DNA of 64,000 bases from an uncultured Maricaulis sp. (GTDB lineage: Bacteria > Pseudomonadota > Alphaproteobacteria > Caulobacterales > Maricaulaceae), in contig NZ_CAMYLS010000028.1 of NCBI RefSeq assembly GCF_947259345.1, positions 41,663 to 105,662 on the forward strand, in the 5' to 3' direction. Under the pieces are notes generated by a model that did not search any database, was not told the origin of the DNA, and saw nothing but the letters and a program-made list of their open reading frames with translations. Position 1 is the stretch's first letter, and every line of letters begins with the position of its first letter. A program made the position numbers and the translations under genes. Shown one piece after another: positions 16,605 to 26,533 of the stretch.

Positions 16605-19600
16605 ATGACCGATCCCAACACCACTCATGAAGAAGCCCCGCGGGGCGGCATTGTCGGCTGGTGGGCACGGAATACCGTCGCCGCCAACCTGGTCATGATC
16701 ATCGCCGTTGTTGGCGGTTTCATCGGCTATAACTCGCTCAACCGCGAGGTCTTCCCGACCGTCTCGGTGAACGGTGCCAGCGTCTCCGTGGCCTGGCCCG
16801 GCGCCTCCCCGCAAGAGGTCGAAGAACAGATCATCGTGCGGATCGAGGAAGCGCTGTCCGACATGGACGGCATCGAGACGATCACCTCCACCGCCCGCGA
16901 AGGCGGCGGCAATATCAATATCGAGGGCAAGCGCTCGGTCGATGTCGGCGAGTTCATCGACGCCATCAAGCTGGAAGTCGATTCCGTCAACAACTTGCCG
17001 CAATCGGCCTTCCGCCCTGTGGTAACGCCGTGGCGCTCACAGGATCAGGTCGTCGGTTTTGCCGTTCACGGCAGCGCCGAACGACGTGATTTGCAGGCCA
17101 TTGGCCGCGAGATCCGCGACGAGGTTGCCCAGCTGCCTGGCGCCTCCATCGTCAATATGTGGGCAACGCGCGGCGAGGAGGTCTCGATCGAGGTCTCCGA
17201 GGAAAACCTGCGCCGCTATGACCTGACCTTTGACGAGATCGTTCGCGCTGTGCGCTCAAGCTCGCTCAATGCCTCGGCCGGCAGCGTCCGGACGGAGCTG
17301 GGCGATGTCAGCATCACCTCGCGCCAGCTGGCCGATACAGCCCCGGAATTCGAGGAAATCATCATCCGTCAGACCTCGGATGGCGGCACGCTGCGCGTCA
17401 GCGATGTGGCCCAGGTCACGGATGGCTTCTCGGACTTCAACCTGGAAGCGACCTATAATGGCGAGTCCATGGTGCTGGTCGTGGTGGAGACCTCGCCGAA
17501 TATCGACGTCGTCGACACCTCGCAGCAGGTTCGCGACTATATCGACCGCAAGCGCCTGGAATTGCCCGATGGCGTCCACCTCTCGCTGTGGTGGGACAAT
17601 TCGGAAATGTATACGGGCCGCATGGAAACGATCGCCAATTCCGCCCTGTTCGGTGGATTGCTGGTTCTGATCGTTCTCTTTCTTTTCCTGCGCCCCATCG
17701 TTGCTTTCTGGGTCACCATCGGGATTTTCGTCGCCTTCGGCGGTGCCTTCCTGATCCTGCCCATGATGGGCGTGACCTTGAACATGCTGTCGCTGTTCGC
17801 CTTCCTGCTGGTGATCGGTATCGTCGTCGATGATGCCATCGTGGTCGGCGAGAATATCTATGACAGGGTGGAACGGGGCGAACCCGGCCTGACGGCGTCG
17901 ATCGTCGGCACCCAAATGGTGGCCAAGCCGGTCATTTTCGCGGTCATCACGACGATCATGATGTTCTCGCCCTGGATGTTGCTGACCGGTCCGGAAGTCC
18001 AGTTCACCCGCCAGATCTCGCTTGTCGTGATCGCGGCCCTGGCCTTCTCGCTGATCGAGTCTCTGCTCATCCTGCCGGCTCACCTCTCGCACATGAAGCC
18101 GCAAACGAATACGGGCTTCTTTGGCCCGCTGATTGCGATGCAGCGCGCCATTGCCGGCACGCTTCTCAGCTTTGCCCGAGGCGTCTATCGCCCGGTCGCC
18201 AAGGCGTGTATCCGCAATCGTTATGCGACCTTCTTCGGCTTCTTCCTGATCTTCGTGATCTCCATCTCGCTGATGATGACCAACCGCGTCGGATCGGTCT
18301 TCATGCCGCAGATCGAGAATGAGACGATCCAGACCTCGATCACGCTGGCCGAGGGCACGCCCTGGGGTCGGACCGAGCAGGTCCGTCAGCAACTCGACCG
18401 CGCCCAGGACGAAGCGCTCCGCTATTACCGCGAGCAATTCCCCGGCGAAGTCGACATGATCGAAAGCCGCTCGACCCTGGCCACGGATGGTCGCATCCGC
18501 GCCTGGATCACGCTGGCAGATCCGGAAGATCGCCCGGGCAACCTGCCGACTTCGGAAGTCGCCGCACAGATCCGCGAATTCCTGGGTCCGATCCCGGATG
18601 CCGAGGAAATCCGCCTCGACTCGACCATCAATAATGGTGGCAATGGCATGCGTTTCGCCCTCTCCGGTCAGAATCTGGACGAGTTGCGGGCCGCCGCCGA
18701 TGACCTGAAGGAACAACTGCGCAGCTATGACACCCTGTATGATGTCGTCGACAGCATGCAGACCTCGACCGAGGAATTGCAGGTCCGCCTGCGTCCGAAC
18801 GCCCAGGCGCTCGGCCTGACCCTCGCCGATGTCACCAATCAGGTGCGGCAGTCCTTCTACGGTGTCGAAGCCCAACGCCTGCCGCGTGACGGTCAGGACG
18901 TACGGGTCATGATCCGCCTCGACGAAGCCTCGCGCCGGTCGCTGGATACTTTCCGCGATATCCGCATCCGCACCGCCGACGGACGTGAAGTGCCGCTGGC
19001 CGCGGTCGCCGAGGCCGACTTTGCACCGGGCCTGAACCGGATCAATCGTCGCAATGGCATGCGCACCATCACGGTGAGCGCTGAATTGTCAGACCCGGCC
19101 GCGCGCGGCGACATCACGACGGCGCTGAGCGAGAATTACTGGCAGACCTTCGAGGCCCGCTTCCCGCACGTTTCCCGTGACGAGATCGGCCAGGCCGAAG
19201 GCGAACGCGAATTCATGGCGGAAGTCATGGTCCTGCTCGCCTTTGCCCTGATCTCGATGTACCTGCTGCTGGCGATCGCCTTCCGCTCCTACTTCCAGCC
19301 GATCGTGATCATGATCGCCATCCCGTTCTCGCTGACCGGCGCCATCTTCGGACATTATCTGTTCGACATGCCGATCGCCCTCTTCTCCTATTTCGGGGTC
19401 GGGGCGGCAGCGGGCGTTGTCATCAATGACAATCTGGTGCTGATCGACTTCGTGAACCGGCTGCGCGCCAATGGCGTCGGGGCCTTCCAGGCCCTGGTCG
19501 ATGCCGGCGTGCAGCGCTTCCGCCCGATCCTGCTGACCTCGGTCACCACCTTCCTCGGTATCTTCCCGATGATGGCCGAGCGCTCGACGCAGGCGGAATT

Positions 19601-19823
19601 CCTCAAGCCAATGGTTGTCGCCCTGGGCTTCGCGGTCATCTTCGCCCTCTTCCTGACGCTGATCATGGTTCCGGCCATGTACGCGATCGGGGTCGACATC
19701 GCCCGCTTCTTCCGGATGGTGTGGACCGGCAAGAAACAGCCCGCCCTGGGTGAGCATTACACCGACACCGACTTCGCCCATGGCGAGCAGGCAGGTCATC
19801 TCGACCACTCACCTGCCGAATAA
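16605..19823 (+). CDS. RND efflux inner-membrane transporter (AcrB/HAE-like)
   Basis: 1072 residues, the full length for the family. It has 12 predicted membrane segments, with the first at about 25-43, two large periplasmic loops (about 45-345 and 575-880), and the characteristic TM4 run IGIVVDDAIVVGEN carrying the two proton-relay aspartates. The C-terminal half repeats the pattern with VINDNLVLIDFVN. GGAGG stands before the ATG. It is the last gene of the efflux operon and is followed by a strong terminator. The sequence reads closer to the multidrug/AcrB-type branch than to metal pumps, but substrate class is not certain. Confidence 0.94.
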   Translation: MTDPNTTHEEAPRGGIVGWWARNTVAANLVMIIAVVGGFIGYNSLNREVFPTVSVNGASVSVAWPGASPQEVEEQIIVRIEEALSDMDGIETITSTAREGGGNINIEGKRSVDVGEFIDAIKLEVDSVNNLPQSAFRPVVTPWRSQDQVVGFAVHGSAERRDLQAIGREIRDEVAQLPGASIVNMWATRGEEVSIEVSEENLRRYDLTFDEIVRAVRSSSLNASAGSVRTELGDVSITSRQLADTAPEFEEIIIRQTSDGGTLRVSDVAQVTDGFSDFNLEATYNGESMVLVVVETSPNIDVVDTSQQVRDYIDRKRLELPDGVHLSLWWDNSEMYTGRMETIANSALFGGLLVLIVLFLFLRPIVAFWVTIGIFVAFGGAFLILPMMGVTLNMLSLFAFLLVIGIVVDDAIVVGENIYDRVERGEPGLTASIVGTQMVAKPVIFAVITTIMMFSPWMLLTGPEVQFTRQISLVVIAALAFSLIESLLILPAHLSHMKPQTNTGFFGPLIAMQRAIAGTLLSFARGVYRPVAKACIRNRYATFFGFFLIFVISISLMMTNRVGSVFMPQIENETIQTSITLAEGTPWGRTEQVRQQLDRAQDEALRYYREQFPGEVDMIESRSTLATDGRIRAWITLADPEDRPGNLPTSEVAAQIREFLGPIPDAEEIRLDSTINNGGNGMRFALSGQNLDELRAAADDLKEQLRSYDTLYDVVDSMQTSTEELQVRLRPNAQALGLTLADVTNQVRQSFYGVEAQRLPRDGQDVRVMIRLDEASRRSLDTFRDIRIRTADGREVPLAAVAEADFAPGLNRINRRNGMRTITVSAELSDPAARGDITTALSENYWQTFEARFPHVSRDEIGQAEGEREFMAEVMVLLAFALISMYLLLAIAFRSYFQPIVIMIAIPFSLTGAIFGHYLFDMPIALFSYFGVGAAAGVVINDNLVLIDFVNRLRANGVGAFQALVDAGVQRFRPILLTSVTTFLGIFPMMAERSTQAEFLKPMVVALGFAVIFALFLTLIMVPAMYAIGVDIARFFRMVWTGKKQPALGEHYTDTDFAHGEQAGHLDHSPAE

Positions 19824-19835
19824 TTGGCCTCAAGG

Positions 19836-19868
19836 CGCCCCGCGTTGTATCTAGCGCGGGGCGTTTTT
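19836..19868 (+). terminator. Rho-independent terminator after the RND operon
   Basis: Stem CGCCCCGCG / CGCGGGGCG with a 10-base loop, followed by five T. Confidence 0.92.
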
Positions 19869-19901
19869 GCGTCCTGGACTAAAAAACAAGGGGATCAAAG
19901 A

Positions 19902-21971
19902 ATGAAAAAGCTCTTGCTGAGCACCGCCGTTCTGGCGCTTACCGCAGCCTGCCAACCGGCCGAGGCACCGAGCGAGACGGCCCAGACCGAAACCCAGGCG
20001 ACCGCTATGACGGGCAGCCCGGAAATCGGCAGCTGGGGTTTCGACCTTGAGGGCATGGATACCGACGTCGTCGCCGGTAATGATTTCTATCGCTACGCCA
20101 ACGGCACCTGGCTCGACACAACTCAGATCCCGTCCGACCGCTCGAATTATGGCATGTTCACCGTGCTCGCGATCGAGGCCGAGGAACAGGTCCAGGACAT
20201 CATTCTCGAGCTCGCCGCTCAGGATGCGGCCAACGGCACGATCGAACAAAAGGTCGGCGATCTCTATGGCAGCTGGATGGACACCTCGACCATCGACCAG
20301 CTCGGCCTCGCTCCGGCTCAACCCTATCTCGACGAGATCGCAGCCGCCGAGACGCATGACGACATCAATGCGCTGTTCGCGACCATCCACCACCAGTCGC
20401 CCTATGGCGTCGGCATCATCCCCGATCCAGCCGACACTACACGCTACACGGTTTTCGTCGGCCAGGCCGGTCTCGGCCTGCCGGATCGCGATTTCTACCT
20501 GGAAGAAGACAATCAGAGCTACCGCGATGCTTATCTCGCCTTCATCGAGCAGATTTTCGATCTGGCCGGCATGGAAGACGGCGCATCCAAGGCCCAGGCC
20601 ATTTTCGACCTGGAAATGCGGATCGCCGAGACGCATTGGAGCCAGGAAGACAGCCGCGACATCCAGAAGATCTACAATCCCATGCCGATGGACCAGCTCG
20701 CCGCCCTCGCGCCGCAGCTGAATTTTGATGCCGGCATGGAACAGCTCGGCCTCGACGGTGTCGCCACCTATCTCGTCGCCCAGCCGAGCGCGATTGAAGC
20801 GGCCGGCCAGATCTTCGAGGAGACGCCAGTCGATGTCTGGCAGGACTACATGACCTTCCACTACATCCGCTCCAATGCCGGTGCCCTGCCGGAGGCTTTC
20901 GACGCGGCCAACTTCGCCATGTTCGGCACCACGCTGAACGGGATCGAGGAGCAACGCCCACGTGATCGCCGCGGCGTCAACCTTGTCGGTGGCCAGCTCG
21001 GCGAAGCCGTTGGACAGGTTTATGTCGAACGTCATTTCCCGCCGGAATCCAAAACCGCCATGGAAGAGCTGGTGGCCAATCTGGTCACGGCCTTTGAAGG
21101 CCGGTTGGAAGCGCTGGAATGGATGGATGACGCGACCCGTGCCAACGCGTTGCAAAAGCTGTCCACCTTTGAGCCGCGCATCGGTTATCCGGATGAATGG
21201 CAGGACTATTCCGCCCTCGAAGTCCGGTCGGACGATCTGTTCGGCAATTTGACGCGCCTCGCGGAATTCCAGTGGGCTGAACAACTCGCTGACCTTGAAG
21301 GGCCGGTCGATCGCGACGCCTGGCCTTACCCGCCGCAGACGGTCAATGCGTCCTACAACCCGCTGATGAACCAGATCACCTTCCCGGCCGGCATCCTGCA
21401 GGCGCCCTTCTTCGATCCGCATGCTGATGCGGCGATCAATTACGGTGCCATTGGCGCGGTGATTGGCCACGAAATCGGCCACGGCTTCGATGATCAGGGT
21501 CGCCGCTTCGATTATGACGGCTCGATCCGAGACTGGTGGACTGAAGAGACCAATGAGCGTTTCGAGTCCCGGGCCGACCGCCTCGGCGCCCAGTATTCCG
21601 GCTATTCACCGGTTGAAGGGCGTTTCGTGAATGGCGAATTCACGATGGGCGAGAATATCGGAGACCTCGGCGGTCTCCAGATGGCCTTCACCGCCTATCA
21701 GCATCATCTCGATTCCTGCTGTGACGGCCAGGCGCCGGTCATTGACGGCTTCACGGGCGAGCAGCGCTTCTTCCTGGCCTGGGCCCAGGTCTGGCGTCGC
21801 CTCTACCGCAGAGACAATCTGATCAACCGTCTCGCCACCGACCCGCACAGCCCGTCGCAATACCGGACCAATGGTGTCGTGCGGAATCTCGATGCCTGGT
21901 ACGAGGCCTTCGGTGTGACCGAGGACAATGACCTCTACCTGCCGCCGGAAGAACGCGTCTCCATCTGGTAG
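19902..21971 (+). CDS. M13-family zinc metallopeptidase, lipoprotein (paralogue 1)
   Basis: 689 residues from the ATG at 19902 (AAGGGGA upstream). The signal MKKLLLSTAVLALTAACQ ends in a lipobox, so the mature protein should be membrane-anchored. The N-terminal M13 domain occupies about 50-430 and the peptidase domain about 470-689. The zinc site H523-E-I-G-H527 lies in VIGHEIGHGFDDQG, and the third ligand is the glutamate of GENIGDLGG, the neprilysin-type E-N-x-x-D motif. The protein ends in VSIW, like the C-terminal tryptophan of neprilysins. M13 enzymes cut short peptides. This is the first of three tandem paralogues. Confidence 0.93.
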   Translation: MKKLLLSTAVLALTAACQPAEAPSETAQTETQATAMTGSPEIGSWGFDLEGMDTDVVAGNDFYRYANGTWLDTTQIPSDRSNYGMFTVLAIEAEEQVQDIILELAAQDAANGTIEQKVGDLYGSWMDTSTIDQLGLAPAQPYLDEIAAAETHDDINALFATIHHQSPYGVGIIPDPADTTRYTVFVGQAGLGLPDRDFYLEEDNQSYRDAYLAFIEQIFDLAGMEDGASKAQAIFDLEMRIAETHWSQEDSRDIQKIYNPMPMDQLAALAPQLNFDAGMEQLGLDGVATYLVAQPSAIEAAGQIFEETPVDVWQDYMTFHYIRSNAGALPEAFDAANFAMFGTTLNGIEEQRPRDRRGVNLVGGQLGEAVGQVYVERHFPPESKTAMEELVANLVTAFEGRLEALEWMDDATRANALQKLSTFEPRIGYPDEWQDYSALEVRSDDLFGNLTRLAEFQWAEQLADLEGPVDRDAWPYPPQTVNASYNPLMNQITFPAGILQAPFFDPHADAAINYGAIGAVIGHEIGHGFDDQGRRFDYDGSIRDWWTEETNERFESRADRLGAQYSGYSPVEGRFVNGEFTMGENIGDLGGLQMAFTAYQHHLDSCCDGQAPVIDGFTGEQRFFLAWAQVWRRLYRRDNLINRLATDPHSPSQYRTNGVVRNLDAWYEAFGVTEDNDLYLPPEERVSIW

Positions 21972-21993
21972 GGTTGATCCTGAACTGATGAAG

Positions 21994-22017
21994 CGGCCCG
22001 GCAGCCATGTCGGGCCG
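21994..22017 (+). terminator. GC-rich hairpin after M13 paralogue 1
   Basis: CGGCCCG and CGGGCCG around a 10-base loop, followed by TATTCATT rather than a pure T run, so a weaker terminator. The sequence is related to the hairpins after paralogues 2 and 3. Confidence 0.65.
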
Positions 22018-22116
22018 TATTCATTACAGGGCTGTAAGAGACGGTGCCGGTGTATTGCGCCCCGGCCTCAGCGCACTAGTGTTTCCGCCAACGATTTTGC
22101 TCTTAGGGGAAACACC

Positions 22117-24234
22117 ATGAAAAAGCTTCTGCTGACCAGCGCCTGCGTGGCTCTGATGGCGGCCTGCTCGCCGAGCGGCGAGACGCCGGAAGCCGCCAAT
22201 GACACCGATACGTCCGTTTCGGGCGAGACCGGGGCTACCGCGTCCGCGACGGTTGTCGGCGACCCGTCTGCCGGTGACCCGCGCCTCGGCAGCTGGGGCA
22301 TCGAGACCCAGTATGTCGACACCACGGTTCATCCGGGTGACGACTTCAACCGCTATGTGAATGGCGGCTGGCTCGACTCGGTCGAGATGCCGCAGGGCTT
22401 CTCGCGCTTCGGATCCTTCACCGAGCTTTTCCTGCTCTCCGAAGAGCGTATCAACGGCATTATCGAGGAAGCCAGCTCGGCCGATGCAGCCGCCGGCGAA
22501 CCTCAGCAGCAGATCGGCGACCTCTACGCGGCCTACATGGATCAGGAAACGCTCGAGGCCCGCGGGTTCGAGCCGGCCCAGCCGATGATCGATCGCATCG
22601 CGGAGGCCAGCAGCCATGACGACATCGCAACCCTGATGGGTGTGCCCGGTACGGCTTCGATCTTCGGCGCCGGCGTGACCCGCGACCAGGGCAACCCGGA
22701 TCGCTACATCGTCGGTGTCAGCCAGAGCGGGCTCGGCCTGCCGACCCGCGATTACTATCTCGAGGAAACCGATCGCTACCAGGCGTTCCGCGACGCCTAT
22801 GTCGAATACATCGCCGACACATTCGGCTTCATCGGCATGGACGGTGGCGCAGAGCGTGCCCAGCGCATTCTCGATCTGGAAACCGCCTTTGCCGAGGTCC
22901 ACTGGACGCGCGAGGAAAGCCGCGACCGGACCCGCACCTATAATCTCATGACGACGGAAGAGCTGGCCTCCAGCGCACCGGGATTCAACTGGACCGCCTT
23001 CATGGATGCGCTCGACTTCGCGGACCAGACCGAAGTCGTGATCCGTCAGGACACAGCCATCCAGTCGCTGGCGACCCTGTTCACCGAAGTGCCGGTCGAG
23101 ACCTGGCAGGACTGGCTGACCTTCCGCTACCTGTCGAGCAATCGCGGCTCGCTGACGCCGGCCTTCTACGAGCGCTCCTTCGATTTCTACAATCGCACCC
23201 TGTCGGGTGTTGAAGAGCCGCGACCGCTGGAATCGCGGGCCATTCAGTATGTCAACGGCGCGATGGGCATGGCGCTCGGCCAGATCTATGTCGAGCAATA
23301 CTTCCCGCCGGAATACAAAGAGCAGATGGAAGTCCTCGTCGATTATCTCGGCATGGCCCTGCGCGAACGTCTCGAAACGCTCGACTGGATGGACGAGGAG
23401 ACCCGTGCCGGCGCGATCGAAAAATTCGAGAACTTCACACCCAAAATCGGCTATCCCGATCAGTGGCCGGATTATTCCTCGATCGAGATCCGTCCTGACG
23501 ACCTGTTCGGCAATTCCGAACGCATCGCGGAGTGGTTCCGGGCGGATAGCCGGGAACGCCTGCGTGGTCCGATCCGCGATTGGGAATGGGGCATGTCTCC
23601 GCAGACGGTGAATGCCTATTATTCCCCCACCGCGAACGAGATCGTTTTCCCCGCAGCCATCCTGCAGGGTCCCTTCTTTGACCCCTATGCCGACCCGGCC
23701 GTCAATTTCGGGGGTATCGGTGCGGTGATCGGTCACGAAATGGGCCATGGCTTTGACGACCAGGGCAGCCGCTCTGACGGCGACGGCGTGCTCCGTGACT
23801 GGTGGACCGAGCTGAGCCGCGGCAATTTCGACGAGCGCACGGACCAGCTGGCGGCCCAGTACAGCGAGTTCTCGCCGATCGAGGGTGAATTCGTGAATGG
23901 TCGCTTGTCGCTGGGTGAAAACATCGGTGATGTCGGCGGCCTGTCCATGGCCTACCGCGCCTACCAGCTCTACCTCGCCGACCATGGCGGGGAAGCCCCG
24001 GTCCTGGACGGTTTCACCGGCGACCAGCGTTTCTACATGGCCTGGGGTCAGGTCTGGCGGAACCTCTACACCGAGCAGGCGCTTGTCCGCCAACTCCGCC
24101 AGGGGCCGCACTCCCCGGCGCAGTACCGGATCAATGGCGCCCTGCGCAACCAGGACGCCTGGTATGAAGCCTTCGGCGTGACCGAGGATCACGAGCTCTA
24201 TCTGGCCCGGGAAGAGCGCGTCTCGATCTGGTAG
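22117..24234 (+). CDS. M13-family zinc metallopeptidase, lipoprotein (paralogue 2)
   Basis: 705 residues from the ATG at 22117 (AGGGGA upstream); the longer open frame starts inside the previous gene. The lipoprotein signal MKKLLLTSACVALMAACSP is close to that of paralogue 1. A Thr/Ala/Ser-rich spacer (about 22-55) precedes the M13 N-terminal domain. The zinc site H540-E-M-G-H lies in VIGHEMGHGFDDQG, and GENIGDVGG supplies the third ligand. It ends in VSIW. It is more similar to paralogue 3 than to 1 in the catalytic half (shared DWEWGMSPQTVNAYY and NFGGIGAVIGHE). It is probably anchored facing the periplasm or the outer surface. Confidence 0.93.
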   Translation: MKKLLLTSACVALMAACSPSGETPEAANDTDTSVSGETGATASATVVGDPSAGDPRLGSWGIETQYVDTTVHPGDDFNRYVNGGWLDSVEMPQGFSRFGSFTELFLLSEERINGIIEEASSADAAAGEPQQQIGDLYAAYMDQETLEARGFEPAQPMIDRIAEASSHDDIATLMGVPGTASIFGAGVTRDQGNPDRYIVGVSQSGLGLPTRDYYLEETDRYQAFRDAYVEYIADTFGFIGMDGGAERAQRILDLETAFAEVHWTREESRDRTRTYNLMTTEELASSAPGFNWTAFMDALDFADQTEVVIRQDTAIQSLATLFTEVPVETWQDWLTFRYLSSNRGSLTPAFYERSFDFYNRTLSGVEEPRPLESRAIQYVNGAMGMALGQIYVEQYFPPEYKEQMEVLVDYLGMALRERLETLDWMDEETRAGAIEKFENFTPKIGYPDQWPDYSSIEIRPDDLFGNSERIAEWFRADSRERLRGPIRDWEWGMSPQTVNAYYSPTANEIVFPAAILQGPFFDPYADPAVNFGGIGAVIGHEMGHGFDDQGSRSDGDGVLRDWWTELSRGNFDERTDQLAAQYSEFSPIEGEFVNGRLSLGENIGDVGGLSMAYRAYQLYLADHGGEAPVLDGFTGDQRFYMAWGQVWRNLYTEQALVRQLRQGPHSPAQYRINGALRNQDAWYEAFGVTEDHELYLAREERVSIW

Positions 24235-24256
24235 GGTTCAACCCAATTCAATGCAG

Positions 24257-24284
24257 CGGCCCGGCGGAAACGCCGGGCCGTTTT
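24257..24284 (+). terminator. Rho-independent terminator after M13 paralogue 2
   Basis: A perfect 10-bp stem CGGCCCGGCG / CGCCGGGCCG with a GAAA tetraloop and four T. Confidence 0.9.
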
Positions 24285-24375
24285 GCATTGCGCAAGCTTA
24301 ATCAAATCCCCATCGCGGCGATGACCGGCCGATTCCAATTTATGGCGTCTGAAACCGTAACCTCGGGGGTTCACC

Positions 24376-26409
24376 ATGAAATCCATCTTGCGCGCCGGCG
24401 TGGCCGGCCTCGCCCTGTCCATCGCCGCCATCTCGCCCGGTCTCGCCCAGGATGCCCTTTTGGGTGACTGGGGCGTCGAGACCCAGCATGTCAGCGACAC
24501 GCTGGCACCGGGCGACGACTTTTTCCGCTACGTCAATGAAGGCTGGCTCGAGACGACCGAGATCCCGGCCGGCTTTTCGTCCTACACCGCCTTCCACGAA
24601 CTCTACCTTCAGTCCGAGGAACGCATTGAGGGCATTATCCGCGACAGCGCGGCCGCCAATGCGCCGGCCGGCACACTGGCGCAGCAGGTCGGCGATCTCT
24701 ACGCCTCCTACATGAATGTCGAGGCCATCAATGCCGCTGGCATCGACCCGGTCCGCCCCGGCCTGGCGCCGATCAATGAGGCCGAAACGCATGAGGATAT
24801 CGCCGCGGTGATGGGCCAGCTGGGCTATGCCTCCATCTTCGGCACCTCGGTCCAGCGCAATGAAGGCGATCCCAGCCACTACATCCTTTACCTCAACCAG
24901 GGCGGGCTGCACCTGCCCACGCGGGACTACTACCTGCTCGAAGATGATCGCTTCGTGGAGTATCGCGAGGCCTATCGCGCCTATATCGCCGATGTGTTCG
25001 GCTTCCTCGGGCTCGCGGATGGCGAAGCGCGCGCCGACCGCATCATCGCGCTCGAGACGGCCATGGCGGAGACCCATTGGACACCGGCCCAGACGCGCGA
25101 CCGCGTCGCCACCTATAATCCGGCAAGCCTCGAGGAGGTCCGCGCACTCGGCGCCGGCTTTGACTGGGATGCCTTCTTCGAGACCGCCGATTATGCCGAC
25201 CAGGAGAATTTCATCGTCTCCCAGACCTCGGCCATCGAGGGCCTCGCGGCCGTCTTTGCCGAGACGCCGGTCGAGACCTGGCGCGATTATCTGACCTTCA
25301 GCTATGTCAATTCGAACACCAATCTGCTGTCGGAAGAGATCTATAATCGCTCCTTCGACTTCTGGGGCCGGACCCTGGGCGGGGCGCAGGAACCGCGTCC
25401 CCGCGATCGCCGCGCCATCCAGTTCGTCAATGGCAATCTGGGCCAGGCCATCGGCCAGATCTATGTCGATCAATACTTCCCGCCAGACCACAAGGCCCAG
25501 ATGGAAGAGCTGGTCGACTATCTGCGCCGCGCCCTCACCGAGCGTATCGAAACGCTGGAATGGATGGATGACGCAACCCGGGCCGAAGCGCTCGACAAGC
25601 TCGACAAATTCCTGCCCAAGATCGGATATCCGGACGTCTGGCCGGACTATTCCGACATCGAGATCCGCCCCGATGACCTGTTCGGCAATGCCTGGCGCAT
25701 CAATGCCTGGTTCCGCGCCGACAGCCGGGCCCGCCTGCGCGGACCGATCCGAGACTGGGAATGGGGCATGTCACCGCAAACGGTGAACGCCTACTACAAT
25801 TCCACCGGCAACCAGATCGTCTTCCCGGCCGCCATCCTGCAGCCGCCCTTCTTCGACCCCAACGCCGATCCGGCCGTCAATTTCGGCGGCATCGGTGCCG
25901 TGATCGGTCACGAGATCGGCCATGGTTTCGACGACCAGGGCAGTCAGTCGGACGGTGATGGCGTGCTGCGCAATTGGTGGACCGATGCCAGCCGCGAGCA
26001 ATTCGATGCCCGCACCGATCAGATTGTCGCCCAGTATGGCGCGTTCTCACCCATTGAAGGCATGAATGTCGATGGTGAGCTGACCCTGGGTGAAAATATC
26101 GGCGATATCGGCGGCCTCTCCATGGCCTATCGCGCCTACCAGATGTATCTGGCCGACCATGGCGAAGCGGCTCCGGAAATGGATGGCTTCACTGGTGACC
26201 AGCGCTTCTTCATGTCCTGGGCCCAAGTCTGGCGCGTGATCCAGCTGGATGACGCGGCGCGCAGTCAACTCCTCTCCGACCCGCACAGCCCCGGCCAGTA
26301 CCGTGCCAATGGCGTCGTTCGCAATATGGACGCCTGGTATGAGGCTTTCGGTGTCACCGAGGACAATGACCTCTACCTGCCGCCGGAGGAGCGCGTCTCC
26401 ATCTGGTAG
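24376..26409 (+). CDS. M13-family zinc metallopeptidase, signal peptide I type (paralogue 3)
   Basis: 677 residues. Unlike its two upstream paralogues it has an ordinary Sec signal peptide (residues 1-25, MKSILRAGVAGLALSIAAI, cleavage after SPGLA) with no cysteine, so it should be a soluble periplasmic or secreted enzyme. The zinc site H512-E-I-G-H lies in VIGHEIGHGFDDQG, with GENIGDIGG for the third ligand and VSIW at the end. The N-terminal M13 domain is intact. A terminator hairpin lies on both sides of the gene, so it is likely to have its own promoter. Confidence 0.93.
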   Translation: MKSILRAGVAGLALSIAAISPGLAQDALLGDWGVETQHVSDTLAPGDDFFRYVNEGWLETTEIPAGFSSYTAFHELYLQSEERIEGIIRDSAAANAPAGTLAQQVGDLYASYMNVEAINAAGIDPVRPGLAPINEAETHEDIAAVMGQLGYASIFGTSVQRNEGDPSHYILYLNQGGLHLPTRDYYLLEDDRFVEYREAYRAYIADVFGFLGLADGEARADRIIALETAMAETHWTPAQTRDRVATYNPASLEEVRALGAGFDWDAFFETADYADQENFIVSQTSAIEGLAAVFAETPVETWRDYLTFSYVNSNTNLLSEEIYNRSFDFWGRTLGGAQEPRPRDRRAIQFVNGNLGQAIGQIYVDQYFPPDHKAQMEELVDYLRRALTERIETLEWMDDATRAEALDKLDKFLPKIGYPDVWPDYSDIEIRPDDLFGNAWRINAWFRADSRARLRGPIRDWEWGMSPQTVNAYYNSTGNQIVFPAAILQPPFFDPNADPAVNFGGIGAVIGHEIGHGFDDQGSQSDGDGVLRNWWTDASREQFDARTDQIVAQYGAFSPIEGMNVDGELTLGENIGDIGGLSMAYRAYQMYLADHGEAAPEMDGFTGDQRFFMSWAQVWRVIQLDDAARSQLLSDPHSPGQYRANGVVRNMDAWYEAFGVTEDNDLYLPPEERVSIW

Positions 26410-26432
26410 GATAGGTCCAGCGACCGGTGAAA

Positions 26433-26460
26433 CGGCCCGGCGGGAACGTCGGGCCGTTTT
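26433..26460 (+). terminator. Rho-independent terminator after M13 paralogue 3
   Basis: Stem beginning CGGCCCG paired with CGGGCCG, continuing inward through one G-T pair to a GGAA loop, followed by four T. The sequence resembles the hairpin after paralogue 2. Confidence 0.88.
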
Positions 26461-26533
26461 GCGTCCACACCTTGCCAAGCCATCGCAAACCGCCTCCAAT
26501 CCCGACCGGGGAAAGTCCACCGGGGGAATATCC

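Noticed and set aside
24340..25491. Long antisense open frames opposite the M13 peptidases (also 19851-21482 and 22024-24192)
   Set aside because: They mirror the codon pattern of GC-rich real genes, have no ribosome site or domain, and the plus-strand genes are unambiguous.
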